A stretch of 54,753 nucleotides of DNA from Asticcacaulis sp. AC402 (GTDB lineage: Bacteria; Pseudomonadota; Alphaproteobacteria; Caulobacterales; Caulobacteraceae), in contig NZ_AWGC01000042.1 in the NCBI RefSeq assembly GCF_000495835.1, forward strand, positions 1-54,753, read 5' to 3'. Below are positions 9,501 to 16,950 of this stretch, piece by piece. Position 1 is the first letter of the stretch, and each line of letters begins with the position of its first letter. Position numbers and translations under genes: made by a program. A model generated the notes under the pieces. The model saw only the letters and a program-made list of their open reading frames with translations, searched no databases and was not told the origin of the DNA.

Positions 9501-9785
9501 GACGTGATCGACGTCATTGACGCTCTTGACGATGGTTTCCAGCGGCTTGGCGACCAGTTGTGCGGCGTCGACGGCTTTCATGCCGGGGGCACCCACGCTG
9601 ATATCGATCATCGGGACGCTGATCTGGGGCTCTTCCTCCCGTGGGATCGACATAACGGCCAGCAGGCCGACCAGGATCGCTACAATCAGGAACAGAGGGG
9701 TGAGTGGCGAATTCAGGGTCGCCTTGGTCAAACGACCGGACAGGCCGAGGTTTTTGGCTTCCGGCACCTTATGAGATGGGCTCAC
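6522..9785 (-). CDS. RND efflux permease (AcrB-like)
   Basis: The 1087-residue inner-membrane pump has the RND plan: TM1 near residues 28-46, a large periplasmic loop, the TM4 region GILVDDAIVMIENISRHW with two adjacent aspartates that carry the proton relay, a second periplasmic loop, and a final helix bundle (FIALAGIIVRNSILLVDFI). It should form a trimer and pass substrates to the adaptor encoded just upstream, with which it shares an ATGA overlap at 9782-9785. Linkage to sulfide genes suggests export of a sulfur-stress product, but the substrate is unknown. No outer-membrane channel gene is nearby. Confidence 0.95.
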   Translation of the reverse strand: MSPSHKVPEAKNLGLSGRLTKATLNSPLTPLFLIVAILVGLLAVMSIPREEEPQISVPMIDISVGAPGMKAVDAAQLVAKPLETIVKSVNDVDHVYSFIDDDRVLVTARFKVGVDPDNAAIRIHEKISANMDRLPVGVAAPLVQTRGINDVPAMIITLSPKPGSGDVLNDTALYNMTTKLRTELSKVDNVGLSFIVGGRPEEIRIEPNAAAMSARGVALDALMNAVKGANTRFPAGTIRQQGQAVSVGAGQSVQTATDAGLITVPSVTGENVLVRDVATVIQAPREDQSQVFRYSRLSNGSWTQTPAVSLAIAKRKGANAVVLSHAVHERIDGLKGSLIPANVQVSVTRDYGESANEKANELLFHLGLATVSIVILIGFTIGWREAGVTAVVIPTTILLTMFASNLMGYTINRVSLFALIFSIGILVDDAIVMIENISRHWAMNDGRSRVTATVDAVAEVGNPTVIATLTVVAALLPMLFVSGLMGPYMAPIPVNASAAMIFSFFVAVILAPWLMIRFARKALKAGDHAAHDHEGFIGAMYRRVASGIIKDKKSAGRFLAAVGVATLVSCAMFATKTVTVKLLPFDNKSELQVIADLPEGTSLEATQRILNQAAQITTQMKEVEAIDSYAGTATPFNFNGLVRHYYFRTNPEQGDLNVLLAPKDKRSRASHAIAIDLRNRLKAISLPANGVLKVVEAPPGPPVMATLLAEVYGPDAETRRAVAEKVKAIYKSIPYIVDVDDSYGLPAPKLSIVADRQRLEAFNVMDGQIYASVNALMTGQVLGYSDRGDGRDPLEISLRLPQSQRTFNQALQAMPVATSTGSAGTRLVSLGEVTTATQTTASTHIFRRDGRDVDMIMAEMAGQYEAPIYGILAVNKAIENADWGKLPTPAIRLNGQPDDESRATVLWDGEWEITWVTFRDMGAAFGVALLGIYVLVVGQFKSFKLPLVILTPVPLTLIGIVVGHVLFQAPFTATSMIGFIALAGIIVRNSILLVDFIRHADKRDGDGNKRPLQEILLDAGATRFKPILLTALAAMIGASVILTDPIFQGLAISLLFGLLSSTLLTVLVIPAIYVVMRGDSTSKGVTP

Positions 9786-10807
9786 TTCGCACCTCCGTAA
9801 GGAGCTACGGAATCGCCGGATGAAAGACCGCCGAGGATTTCAATTTGCTCCGGATCGCCGGTCGGCGCTGTCTGGACCATTGTTTCAAGAATCGTTCCGC
9901 TCTTTTGTACCAGGCGCACATAGTCGAGGCCATGTCTCGTCGCGACGAAGCGCCTTTGGAGGACAACCGCGTTGCGGCTACCGAGGTGAACATAGGCGAC
10001 AATTTTTTGGCCGATCACCAGGGTCTCCAGGTCTGGCGCGGTGACATCCGCCACAACCTGACCCGCGGTAACGGACGGGTAGATTTCGGTGATGGCGCCC
10101 GTCGTCCGGATGCCATTGGCATCCAGTGTCAGGGATTGCCCAACCGTCAGAGCGCTGACCTGGCCCTCAGGCAGTTCGATACGAACGACGCGATTGCCGG
10201 CAGTAATGGTGGCGACCGATTGTCCGGCCATCACAACCGAACCCACAGGCACAGTGGCATGAATGACGCGACCAGCGGCCGGGGCGATGATGGCGCCCTG
10301 ACGGGCACCTTCACCGCTGGCTGAGGCCTGAGCCCGTGCGGCACGGACATTGGCGTCTGCCGCGACGGCCGTCGCCTTGTCCTGGTCGAGCCTGGCCTGG
10401 GCATAGATACCCTTGTCAAACAGGGTCTGGGTGCGGGCAAGGGCTGCGTGGGCAAGCCCAGCCTGGGCTTCGGCCGCGGAGGTTGCCGCGTCATAGGCGC
10501 CGGTTTGAAGATTGATGCGCTGGTCCTGGACAAAGCCAATGACCTGACCCTGGGCGACCATGTCGCCTTCGCGCACTTTCAATGAGGTCAGAATGCCGGA
10601 GACGCGCGCCGTCGCTTCGCCCATCTGACGGGTGGTCAGTGTTGCGGCCACAGGCTTTACGTCGCTGATGGTCTGAATCGCGATCTGATAGGTTTCACCT
10701 CGGTAAGCTGCAACTGCGGGTGTTTCGTCCTTGTGGTCACAGGCGCTCAGCCCTGATCCGACCAGGACAAGGGACAGCACAAGGCGTGATAGTTTATGGC
10801 GCGTCAT
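9782..10807 (-). CDS. RND periplasmic adaptor lipoprotein (membrane fusion protein)
   Basis: From ATG 10807 the 341-residue protein has a lipoprotein signal (LVLSLVLVGSGLSAC, cysteine near residue 24), then the HlyD/AcrA barrel-sandwich halves (LKVREGDMVAQGQVIGFV and IIAPAAGRVIHATVPVGSVV) flanking an alpha-helical hairpin. It should bridge the RND pump to an outer-membrane factor. The open frame reaches to 11041 but runs over the rhodanese gene, so ATG 10807 is preferred. It lies 20 bases downstream of the rhodanese gene in the same operon. Confidence 0.93.
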   Translation of the reverse strand: MTRHKLSRLVLSLVLVGSGLSACDHKDETPAVAAYRGETYQIAIQTISDVKPVAATLTTRQMGEATARVSGILTSLKVREGDMVAQGQVIGFVQDQRINLQTGAYDAATSAAEAQAGLAHAALARTQTLFDKGIYAQARLDQDKATAVAADANVRAARAQASASGEGARQGAIIAPAAGRVIHATVPVGSVVMAGQSVATITAGNRVVRIELPEGQVSALTVGQSLTLDANGIRTTGAITEIYPSVTAGQVVADVTAPDLETLVIGQKIVAYVHLGSRNAVVLQRRFVATRHGLDYVRLVQKSGTILETMVQTAPTGDPEQIEILGGLSSGDSVAPYGGAK

Positions 10808-10827
10808 AGGTTGGGTCCTTGCAAGCT

Positions 10828-11154
10828 TTATCGCGTCGTCGGCAGGCCGGCGGCCTTCCAGGCGGCGATGCCGCCCGCGAGGTGATGGTCGACCTTCAGG
10901 CCACGTTTGCGACAAACCGCCACAGCCTTCGCCGAGCGAACGCCACCAGCACATTGCATCACAAGGGTCTTGCCGTCGGACTCCGGGAGGGAGGTGCCTG
11001 CAAGTCTGGAGAGGGGCAGGTTCACAGCCCCTTGAATACACTCAGCGTTGTGTTCGTCAGGTTCACGGACGTCGATGAGTATAATGTCATCGGCATCGAG
11101 GCCTTTCCTGACTTGCTCAGGAGAGAGATTTTTGACGGTGAACTGACTGAACAT
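10828..11154 (-). CDS. Single-domain rhodanese-like sulfurtransferase
   Basis: The 108-residue protein is a single rhodanese domain (IILIDVREPDEHNAECIQGAVNLPL) with the active-site cysteine C68 in the loop MQCAGGVRSAKA. It probably moves sulfane sulfur from persulfides produced by the divergent sqr product to an acceptor. It is the first gene of the leftward operon. The intergenic region to sqr (11155-11295) must hold both promoters. It resembles the rhodanese half of YgaP, whose membrane half (DUF2892) is encoded separately downstream of sqr. Confidence 0.93.
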   Translation of the reverse strand: MFSQFTVKNLSPEQVRKGLDADDIILIDVREPDEHNAECIQGAVNLPLSRLAGTSLPESDGKTLVMQCAGGVRSAKAVAVCRKRGLKVDHHLAGGIAAWKAAGLPTTR

Positions 11155-11190
11155 GAGAGCTGCCCTTGGGAGTCAAAAAAGATCATTTAC

Positions 11191-11210
11191 ATTTTCGATA
11201 ATGCGAATAT
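11191..11210. promoter_or_regulatory. Candidate ArsR/SqrR operator between divergent operons
   Basis: ATTTTCG-ATAATG-CGAATAT is an AT-rich dyad with 7-bp arms and one mismatch, placed between the rhodanese and sqr genes. AT-rich dyads of this kind are typical binding sites for SqrR/BigR-type repressors. The assignment is by position and shape only. Confidence 0.5.
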
Positions 11211-11295
11211 AAGATAACCCGAATAGAAGGTCAAGGCGCTATCCCTTGCCGTTGCAAACGCCGGTCAGGGAAGTCCAATACTGGAGGAGATTCTC

Positions 11296-12594
11296 GTGTC
11301 CAAGCAACTCAGGCCACGCATTGTCGTTCTTGGCGCAGGCCTTGGCGGTACCATCGCCGCCTTTGAAATCAAGGAAGCGGTCGGCGACAAGGCCGAAGTC
11401 GTCGTGGTCAACAAAGGTGACGTTTATCACTTTGTCCCGTCGAACCCCTGGGTAGCGGTGAGCTGGCGCACCAGAAAGGCGATCGAAGTCAAGCTGGCAC
11501 CCGTGTTCAAGAAGAAGGGCATAGTGTTCCACAGCATGGGCGCCAAGAAGGCCGAGCCGTCGAAGAACCAGTTGATCCTGAATGACAACATGGAACTTGT
11601 TTACGACTACCTGGTCATCGCCACCGGCCCGGACCTTGCCTTTGATGAGATAGAAGGGCTTGGCCCCCGTGGCTTTACCTCGTCGGTCTGTCACGTCGAT
11701 CATGCGGTTGAAACGGCAAAGGCCTTCGATGCCTTGGCCTTAACTCCGCAGCCGGTCGTGATCGGTGCCGTACAGGGGGCGTCCTGCTTCGGTCCCGCCT
11801 ACGAATTTGCCATGATTGTCGATACCGAGTTGCGCAAGCGCAAGGTCCGCGACCGTGTGCCGATGACCTTCGTCACATCTGAGCCCTATATTGGTCACCT
11901 CGGGCTTGATGGCGTTGGCGATACGAAGGGACTCCTCGAATCCGAAATGCGCAACCGGCACATAAAGTGGATTACCAACGCCAGGGTCTCCAAGGTTGAA
12001 CAAGGCAAGATGTTCGTCGAGGAACTGAGTGAGGATGGCGCACATAAGTCGGACCATGAAATTCCGTTCGGTTTCTCCATGATGCTTCCGGCGTTTCGGG
12101 GTGTCGAGGCCGTCAGAGACGTTCAGGGCCTCGTCAATCCGCGCGGCTTTATCCTGATCGACAAGCATCAGCAAAACCCAACCTTTCCCAACGTGTTCGG
12201 CCTTGGCGTTTGCGTGGCCATTCCCCCCATGGGCAAGACGGCCGTGCCGGTCGGTGTGCCAAAGACCGGTTTCATGATCGAGTCCATGTGCACGGCGATC
12301 GCCCATAACCTGAAGGACATCATCGCCGGCAAGCCTCCGGTTCATGAAGCCACGTGGAATGCCATCTGCCTCGCCGATTTCGGAGACGGTGGGGTTGCCT
12401 TCTTCGCCCAGCCTCAGATACCGCCGCGCAATATCAACTGGTCGGCTCACGGAAAGTGGGTCCACTTAGCGAAGGTGGCATTCGAGAGCTACTTCCTCGG
12501 CAAGGTCAGGGCCGGCAAGAGCGAAATGTTTTTCGAGAAGATGGCGCTCGACATGATCGGTGCGCACAAACTGAAAGAGGAGATAAAATCATGA
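11296..12594 (+). CDS. sqr: Sulfide:quinone oxidoreductase
   Basis: The 432-residue flavoprotein oxidises sulfide to persulfide/polysulfide and passes electrons to quinone at the inner membrane. The FAD-binding motif is VLGAGLGGT (residues 11-19). Three cysteines, C132, C164 (GASCFGP) and C359, match in spacing the catalytic and conserved cysteines of type I SQRs. The second nucleotide half starts near VVIGAVQG. Translation starts with GTG 11296 after a good GGAGGA site. It shares ATGA with the next gene and diverges from the rhodanese-RND operon. Confidence 0.92.
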   Translation: MSKQLRPRIVVLGAGLGGTIAAFEIKEAVGDKAEVVVVNKGDVYHFVPSNPWVAVSWRTRKAIEVKLAPVFKKKGIVFHSMGAKKAEPSKNQLILNDNMELVYDYLVIATGPDLAFDEIEGLGPRGFTSSVCHVDHAVETAKAFDALALTPQPVVIGAVQGASCFGPAYEFAMIVDTELRKRKVRDRVPMTFVTSEPYIGHLGLDGVGDTKGLLESEMRNRHIKWITNARVSKVEQGKMFVEELSEDGAHKSDHEIPFGFSMMLPAFRGVEAVRDVQGLVNPRGFILIDKHQQNPTFPNVFGLGVCVAIPPMGKTAVPVGVPKTGFMIESMCTAIAHNLKDIIAGKPPVHEATWNAICLADFGDGGVAFFAQPQIPPRNINWSAHGKWVHLAKVAFESYFLGKVRAGKSEMFFEKMALDMIGAHKLKEEIKS

Positions 12595-12791
12595 CTATTG
12601 AACGCGCAGTTTTTGCCTTTGCAGGATTTATGGTCCTGTTGAGCGTGGCCTTGACGCAATGGCTTAGCCCTTACTTCGTCTGGCTGACCGTATTTGTCGG
12701 CGCAAACCTGTTCCAGTTCGCCTTTACCAAAATCTGCCCGGCGGCCCTGGTCTTCAAGGCGCTGGGACTAAAGCCGGCCGGGCAAAGCTAA
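12591..12791 (+). CDS. DUF2892 (YgaP membrane-half-like) small membrane protein
   Basis: This 66-residue protein has two hydrophobic helices (RAVFAFAGFMVLLSVALTQ and YFVWLTVFVGANLFQFAF) followed by TKICPAALVFKALG, the DUF2892 signature also found in the membrane part of YgaP. Its ATG overlaps the sqr stop, so the two are translationally coupled. Together with the separate rhodanese it may reconstitute a YgaP-like system that handles sulfane sulfur at the membrane. The exact role of DUF2892 is not known. Confidence 0.88.
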   Translation: MTIERAVFAFAGFMVLLSVALTQWLSPYFVWLTVFVGANLFQFAFTKICPAALVFKALGLKPAGQS

Positions 12792-13095
12792 GCCCAAAGC
12801 CGGAGCCCGGCGAACGGTTGCGCAGGTTTGCAAACATTGTCGGGGCGCCGGATGCGATCTTTCTGAAAAAGGCGCCAGGAAGGCGTGTCGTCTGTGGAAG
12901 AGCATTCGTTGTGACCGTGCCGACGTCAAACGTCTTGTGGAGCAGGAGGGACGAATTGGTCGATCGAAGAGGCGACAGAGGCAACCCACTAAAGCCAAAG
13001 AGGCCATGTAACGGGAATGCACATAGGAAACTTACGTAAATCGGCGGCAAGTCACCTGGCGCCGAACGACGCAAACTCCCGAATTGGAAACAATC
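12792..13095. other. Intergenic region without a recognisable gene
   Basis: These 304 bases separate the DUF2892 gene from the BON-domain gene. Short open frames on both strands lack ribosome sites and family features. The region presumably holds the BON promoter; I see no clear -35/-10 pair. Confidence 0.4.
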
Positions 13096-13743
13096 ATGGC
13101 ACACGATACAGACCTGAAACAAAACGTCCTCGACGAACTTAACTGGACTCCGAACGTGAACGGCGCCCATATCGGCGTCACGGCCCACGAGGGTGTCGTG
13201 ACCCTGACGGGACACGTCGAGTCCTATAGCGAAAAACACGACGCTGAACTCGCCGTACGCCGCGTCAAGGGCGCCAAGGCCATCGCCAACGAGATCGAGA
13301 TCAAACTCTCGAGCGGCGCGAAGCGAGACGATGAGGATATCGCCAGGGCGGCCCTCAATGTCCTGTCCTGGGACGGCAATGTCCCCACCGACGCTATCAA
13401 GGTTGCGGTCAGCAAGGGCTGGGTCACCCTGAGCGGCCAGGTCGAGTGGTACTTCCAGAAAGAAGCGGCCGCCCAGGACATTCGCCGCCTTATGGGCGTT
13501 ATCGGGGTTTCCAACGAGGCGACGGTCAAGCCGAAGGTAGATACGGCGGTTATCGCCGAAAACATCGCCTTTGCCCTTAACCGTTCGTGGTTCGACACCA
13601 AGCGTATCAAGGTCACAGCCGACGGCGGCAAGGTAACACTGACAGGCACCGTCGATACGTGGAGCGACTGGCAGGAGGCGTCTGAAGTCGCCTGGGCTGC
13701 CAAAGGCGCCACGTCCGTCGAGAACGAAATCGTCATCGCTTAA
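13096..13743 (+). CDS. Triple BON-domain protein
   Basis: The 215-residue protein contains three BON repeats (about 1-70, 75-145 and 147-215), each with the VxLxGxVxSxxxxxxAxxxxxxxxGVxxVxNxI pattern: VVTLTGHVESYSEKHDAELAV, VTLSGQVEWYFQKEAAAQDI, VTLTGTVDTWSDWQEASEVA. No signal peptide is visible, so a cytosolic location is likely, as for OsmY-like proteins without leaders. ATG 13096 is preferred to TTG 13084. BON proteins are commonly induced by osmotic or envelope stress. A strong hairpin follows the stop. Confidence 0.9.
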   Translation: MAHDTDLKQNVLDELNWTPNVNGAHIGVTAHEGVVTLTGHVESYSEKHDAELAVRRVKGAKAIANEIEIKLSSGAKRDDEDIARAALNVLSWDGNVPTDAIKVAVSKGWVTLSGQVEWYFQKEAAAQDIRRLMGVIGVSNEATVKPKVDTAVIAENIAFALNRSWFDTKRIKVTADGGKVTLTGTVDTWSDWQEASEVAWAAKGATSVENEIVIA

Positions 13744-13749
13744 TTGCTT

Positions 13750-13790
13750 CAGGCTCATTGTGCGGGAACTGACCCAGAACAATGAGCCTG
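13750..13790. terminator. Perfect 12-bp hairpin after the BON gene
   Basis: CAGGCTCATTGT pairs with ACAATGAGCCTG across a 17-base loop. Outer ATTG/CAAT bases extend the symmetry. There is no U-run, so it is either a factor-dependent end or an insulating structure between the BON gene and the protease operon. Confidence 0.5.
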
Positions 13791-13860
13791 TCTGCAATTG
13801 CGCTTTAAGGTGGTCTGGGTTTGGCGGACAGCAGACGAACAACTCGACAGGAGGCGCGAA

Positions 13861-14742
13861 ATTACATCATCTCCTGCAGCTATCATCAGGAACCATCCGG
13901 CATCCGCGTACTATGCCCTGGTCTTCGCCATCTCCTGGGGCGCTTTGCTGATCGCGGCAGGCCCCAGCGGGCTCTTCAGCTCCAGGGCCAACCCACTGGT
14001 ACTGAGCCAGTTCATTTACCTGGCCGCCCTCGCAGGCCCCAGCCTGGCTGGCATCCTCATGACGGGCTTGATCCGTGGACGCGTGGGTCTTGGCGAATTG
14101 CTGTCGAGCGCGTTCCGGTGGCGGGCGGGTGTGCGATGGTACCTGGTCGCACTGCTGACCGCCCCGGTGTTGATGGGCGCGATTATCTTCGCCCTGTCGC
14201 TGATCTCGCCGACATTTCTCCCCGCCATCGTCACATCTGACGACAGGGTCGGCCTTGTCATGTCCGGCATTGTGTTGGGACTGGCGGTCAGCTTCTTCGA
14301 GGAACTCGGATGGACGGGTTTTGCCACGCCGCAATTGCGAAAGCGCTATGGCTTTCTACTCACCGGGCTGACGATGGGTCTGGTCTGGGGTTCCTGGCAC
14401 TATCCCTTGTTTTCGGGCAGCGCCAGCGCATCGGGGGCGATCCCGCCGGCTCTCTACATCGCCGTTCTGCTTTTCAGCTTCCTCATCCCCTACAGAATTC
14501 TTATGGTTTGGCTCTACGATCGCACCAACAGCGTTCTTCTGGTCATGCTGATGCATGCGCCGCTCGCCGCCGGGCAGGTAATACTCCTGCCGGCGTCGAT
14601 AACGGGGGTGCAAGCGGTTATCTTCGACCTCGTTTTCGCAGCCGCGCTTTGGCTCATCGTCGCAGGGATCTGTTTGGCCATGAGTCGTCAGGGACGTGGA
14701 AACCTCCGTTTTTCAGGTGCATCGTCCGAGCCGCAGCCATGA
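13861..14742 (+). CDS. CPBP (CAAX/Abi) intramembrane metalloprotease, probable AUU start
   Basis: This is a 293-residue polytopic protein of the CPBP family, which includes CAAX prenyl proteases and bacteriocin-immunity proteins. It has motif 1 EELGWTGFA (residues 147-155) and the motif 2 histidine in SWHYPLF (H180), with LMHAP as motif 3. The usual motif 1 arginine (EExxxR) is replaced by Thr here and in the next gene. No ATG/GTG start has a ribosome site. AGGAGG at 13849-13854 lies 6 bases before an in-frame ATT at 13861, and starting there gives an N-terminus that aligns with the downstream paralogue. TTG 13798 is the alternative. The 3' end overlaps the next gene by ATGA. Confidence 0.82.
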   Translation: MTSSPAAIIRNHPASAYYALVFAISWGALLIAAGPSGLFSSRANPLVLSQFIYLAALAGPSLAGILMTGLIRGRVGLGELLSSAFRWRAGVRWYLVALLTAPVLMGAIIFALSLISPTFLPAIVTSDDRVGLVMSGIVLGLAVSFFEELGWTGFATPQLRKRYGFLLTGLTMGLVWGSWHYPLFSGSASASGAIPPALYIAVLLFSFLIPYRILMVWLYDRTNSVLLVMLMHAPLAAGQVILLPASITGVQAVIFDLVFAAALWLIVAGICLAMSRQGRGNLRFSGASSEPQP

Positions 14743-15560
14743 CGCATAGCTGGCTACGCCGTTACCCGATGTTGTTCTATTTCGCGATGGCCTTCGGTAT
14801 CAGTTGGAGCGGAATTTTGGTCATTGTCGAGACGACCGGCTTTACGATCGCGGCGCCAACGCCCTTGGCGACCGGCCTGTTTTTTGTGGCCATGCTGCTG
14901 GGGCCCAGCATAGGCGGGCTGGCGATTATCCGTTTGGTCGACGGGCGCGCGGGACTACTTGAGCTGAGGGCGCGGCTCTTCAATTGGCAGCTTGGCGCCG
15001 GCTGGTACGCCGTGGCTCTGCTGGCAGCCCCAATCTGCCTCGTTACTGTTCTGCTGCTTTTCAGCTTTTTTGTGTCGCCGACCTTCTTTCCCAAGTTCCA
15101 GTGGCCGCTCCTCGTAGTCGGGCTCATCGCCGGAAGTTTCGAGGAAATCGGCTGGACCGGCTTTGCGACGCCGCGACTGCTGGCGCGTCACGGCATTGGA
15201 AGGTCGGGTTTACAGCTTGGCCTTGTATGGGCGCTCTGGCACCTTCTGGTCGTCTATCTTTTCACCTTGGGTGCGATGGGCGAGGCCTGGATCTGGTCGT
15301 TCGCCATTGTCTATCTTGCGACCCTGACGCCCTATCGGATTCTGATGACGTGGGTCTATGCGCATACACGCAGCGTAATGCTGGCCGTGCTCATGCACGC
15401 CAGTTACACGGGATGGCTGCTGGTTGTTTTTCCCGCGACCTCGTCCTCGCAGAGCCTGGCCTGGCAGGCAGGCTTCGCCGCCACGCTTTGGATTGTGGCA
15501 GGCCTGGCTCTCCGCAAATCCGCGACTGCCGAACTCTATGAGAAAGCGACGAACCGATGA
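14739..15560 (+). CDS. CPBP intramembrane metalloprotease (paralogue)
   Basis: The 273-residue membrane protein is clearly paralogous to the preceding one: MTHSWLRRYPMLFYFAMAFGISWSG at the start, EEIGWTGFATPRL as motif 1, ALWHLLVVY as motif 2 and VLMHASY as motif 3. Motif 1 again has Thr in place of the common Arg. ATG 14739 overlaps the upstream stop (ATGA) and its own stop overlaps the next start (ATGA), so the four genes form one translationally coupled operon. Substrate unknown; the tandem arrangement suggests heteromeric or diverged specificity. Confidence 0.88.
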   Translation: MTHSWLRRYPMLFYFAMAFGISWSGILVIVETTGFTIAAPTPLATGLFFVAMLLGPSIGGLAIIRLVDGRAGLLELRARLFNWQLGAGWYAVALLAAPICLVTVLLLFSFFVSPTFFPKFQWPLLVVGLIAGSFEEIGWTGFATPRLLARHGIGRSGLQLGLVWALWHLLVVYLFTLGAMGEAWIWSFAIVYLATLTPYRILMTWVYAHTRSVMLAVLMHASYTGWLLVVFPATSSSQSLAWQAGFAATLWIVAGLALRKSATAELYEKATNR

Positions 15561-16270
15561 AAGCGACCGAGCCTGCGCAGAACGACCGACTTCCCGCCGC
15601 TGTCTACGACCTTGCCGTGCGACTTGGCGCCGACCCCAAATCTGGTGCGCGAGAGGTTCGTCTTACGCAAACCGGTCGCATGAAGACGAGTTTGGACGCC
15701 AGGTCCTGGATGGGATTCACCGCCACGCAAACCATCTCCACGCGCAACTGCGAATTCGACTGGCGGACACGGGCCGGACCGCTTGGGGTCATATCCGGGC
15801 GCGACGCACTGCAAGGCGGCGAAGGGCGGTTCGACATCATGGCCCTGGGGTTCATCCCGATCGCCCGCGCGGCGCATACCCCGGCGCTTGTGCGCGGCGA
15901 ACTTCTGCGTTACCTGGCCGAACTCCCCTGGGCGCCTGACGCCATACTGCACAACAGCCGATTGCGCTGGCGCACGGACGGCCCGGACACACTCGCTGTC
16001 AGCGCCGGCTCTGGTGAGACGGCATGCGAAGTGGAGCTGAGCCTCGGTAATGACGGGCGGATCGCCAGCGGATTCGCCCCGGATCGACCGCGGTCGGCCT
16101 CTGCGCCCACCCTACCGACGCCGTGGCGCGGCCGGTTTTCCGATTACCGGAACCTCAACGGAACCTGGCTTCCGTTCGCCGCGGAAGTGGCCTGGGAAAT
16201 CGGCGGGAAGGAGATCGTCTATTGGCAGGCGCGCCTTGATCAGTGGGCGTTGGACAGGGTGTCGTCATGA
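15557..16270 (+). CDS. DUF6544-like protein
   Basis: The 237-residue protein carries the pattern of the DUF6544 (formerly DUF6920) family: VRLTQTGRMKTSLDARSWMGFTATQTIST near the start, GRFDIMALGFIPIARA, and LNGTWLPFAAEVAWEI near the end. No signal peptide or membrane helix is evident. Function is unknown; relatives are often next to SRPBCC or membrane-protein genes, as here. Both ends overlap neighbours by ATGA. The family call is from memory of conserved segments. Confidence 0.75.
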   Translation: MKATEPAQNDRLPAAVYDLAVRLGADPKSGAREVRLTQTGRMKTSLDARSWMGFTATQTISTRNCEFDWRTRAGPLGVISGRDALQGGEGRFDIMALGFIPIARAAHTPALVRGELLRYLAELPWAPDAILHNSRLRWRTDGPDTLAVSAGSGETACEVELSLGNDGRIASGFAPDRPRSASAPTLPTPWRGRFSDYRNLNGTWLPFAAEVAWEIGGKEIVYWQARLDQWALDRVSS

Positions 16271-16806
16271 TGGCCCAAGCAACAACCGCGGAACGACGTC
16301 AGGCGCTTCCTGGCGACAAACTGGTCTCCGACCCGGTGGGCGCGGTCATGCACGCCGTGACGATCAGGGTGGCGCCGGAAATCGTATGGCCTTGGCTGGT
16401 GCAGATGGGCGCCGGCCGTGCTGGCTGGTACAGCTATGACTGGATCGACAATGACGCAACGCCAAGCGCCACGACCCTCGTCCCGGCGTTACAACACCTG
16501 ACCGTCGGCGACATTATGCCCTCGCTTCCGGGCGCAACGGCATCGTTCCGGGTGGCCGCGATCGCGCCGTTCCGCGATCTTGTCCTTACCGTGCCGTCAG
16601 CCACTGGAAGTATTCTGGCCAGTTGGGAATTCTGTCTTGAACCGACGGGAGACGGCCAGACGCGCCTTATGGTTCGTGGCCACGTCGGGTCGCTTTGGCC
16701 GGGCGGCCGCGAAACTCAACTGCCACAGTCGCCGCGTGAACATCTGAAAGTGCCACGGGGGTCATTTCCAGTGAAAACGGAACGAGTCGCTGCCGCCCCC
16801 CCCTAG
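16267..16806 (+). CDS. SRPBCC-like protein, 3' end replaced by element junction
   Basis: The frame starts at ATG 16267 (ATGA overlap) and encodes an SRPBCC/START-like fold: VTIRVAPEIVWPWLVQMGAGRAGWYSYDWIDN, then GDIMPSLPG and LASWEFCLEPTGDGQTRLMVRGHVG. The last 22 or so residues are not gene sequence. From 16740 the DNA is the direct repeat shared with the integrase 5' region at 38220. The original C-terminus, normally another 30-50 residues ending in a helix, has been lost. The product is probably inactive or altered. Confidence 0.78.
   Translation: MMAQATTAERRQALPGDKLVSDPVGAVMHAVTIRVAPEIVWPWLVQMGAGRAGWYSYDWIDNDATPSATTLVPALQHLTVGDIMPSLPGATASFRVAAIAPFRDLVLTVPSATGSILASWEFCLEPTGDGQTRLMVRGHVGSLWPGGRETQLPQSPREHLKVPRGSFPVKTERVAAAPP
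16740..16765 (-). pseudogene. Integrase 5' remnant (first 8-9 codons)
   Basis: Read leftward from ATG 16765 the remnant encodes MTPVALSDV, identical to the start of the integrase at 38245, and is then joined to the SRPBCC gene. The sequence upstream of this start codon also matches the intact integrase's upstream region as far as the att core. This marks the right end of an earlier element in the same tRNA site. Confidence 0.8.
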
Positions 16807-16950
16807 CGCAACCCACAAAAAGACCGGATGCAGGCGTACATTTATGGACAAATAGGGACACAACGCTGCAGAAAATTCAGCATTTTCAATGGCTTTTCAA
16901 CCAATTACGTACACCAATGGATGGGGTGGTGGTGCCGGCTACAGGAATCG
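16740..16950. repeat. Left copy of about 210-bp direct repeat (int start region plus att core)
   Basis: This stretch matches 38220-38429 with scattered substitutions. Shared landmarks are GTGCCACGGGGGTCATTTCC, AAAAAGACCGGATG, ATTTATGGACAA, GGGACACAACGCTGCAGAAA, GGCTTTTCAACC and ATTACGTACAC. The last 32 bases (16919-16950) are identical in both copies and include the final 21 bases of tRNA-Thr with CCA. Confidence 0.9.

Noticed and set aside
12754-13842. 362-codon frame on the minus strand across the BON gene
   Set aside because: It is antisense to a clear triple-BON protein and its composition is that of a shadow frame.
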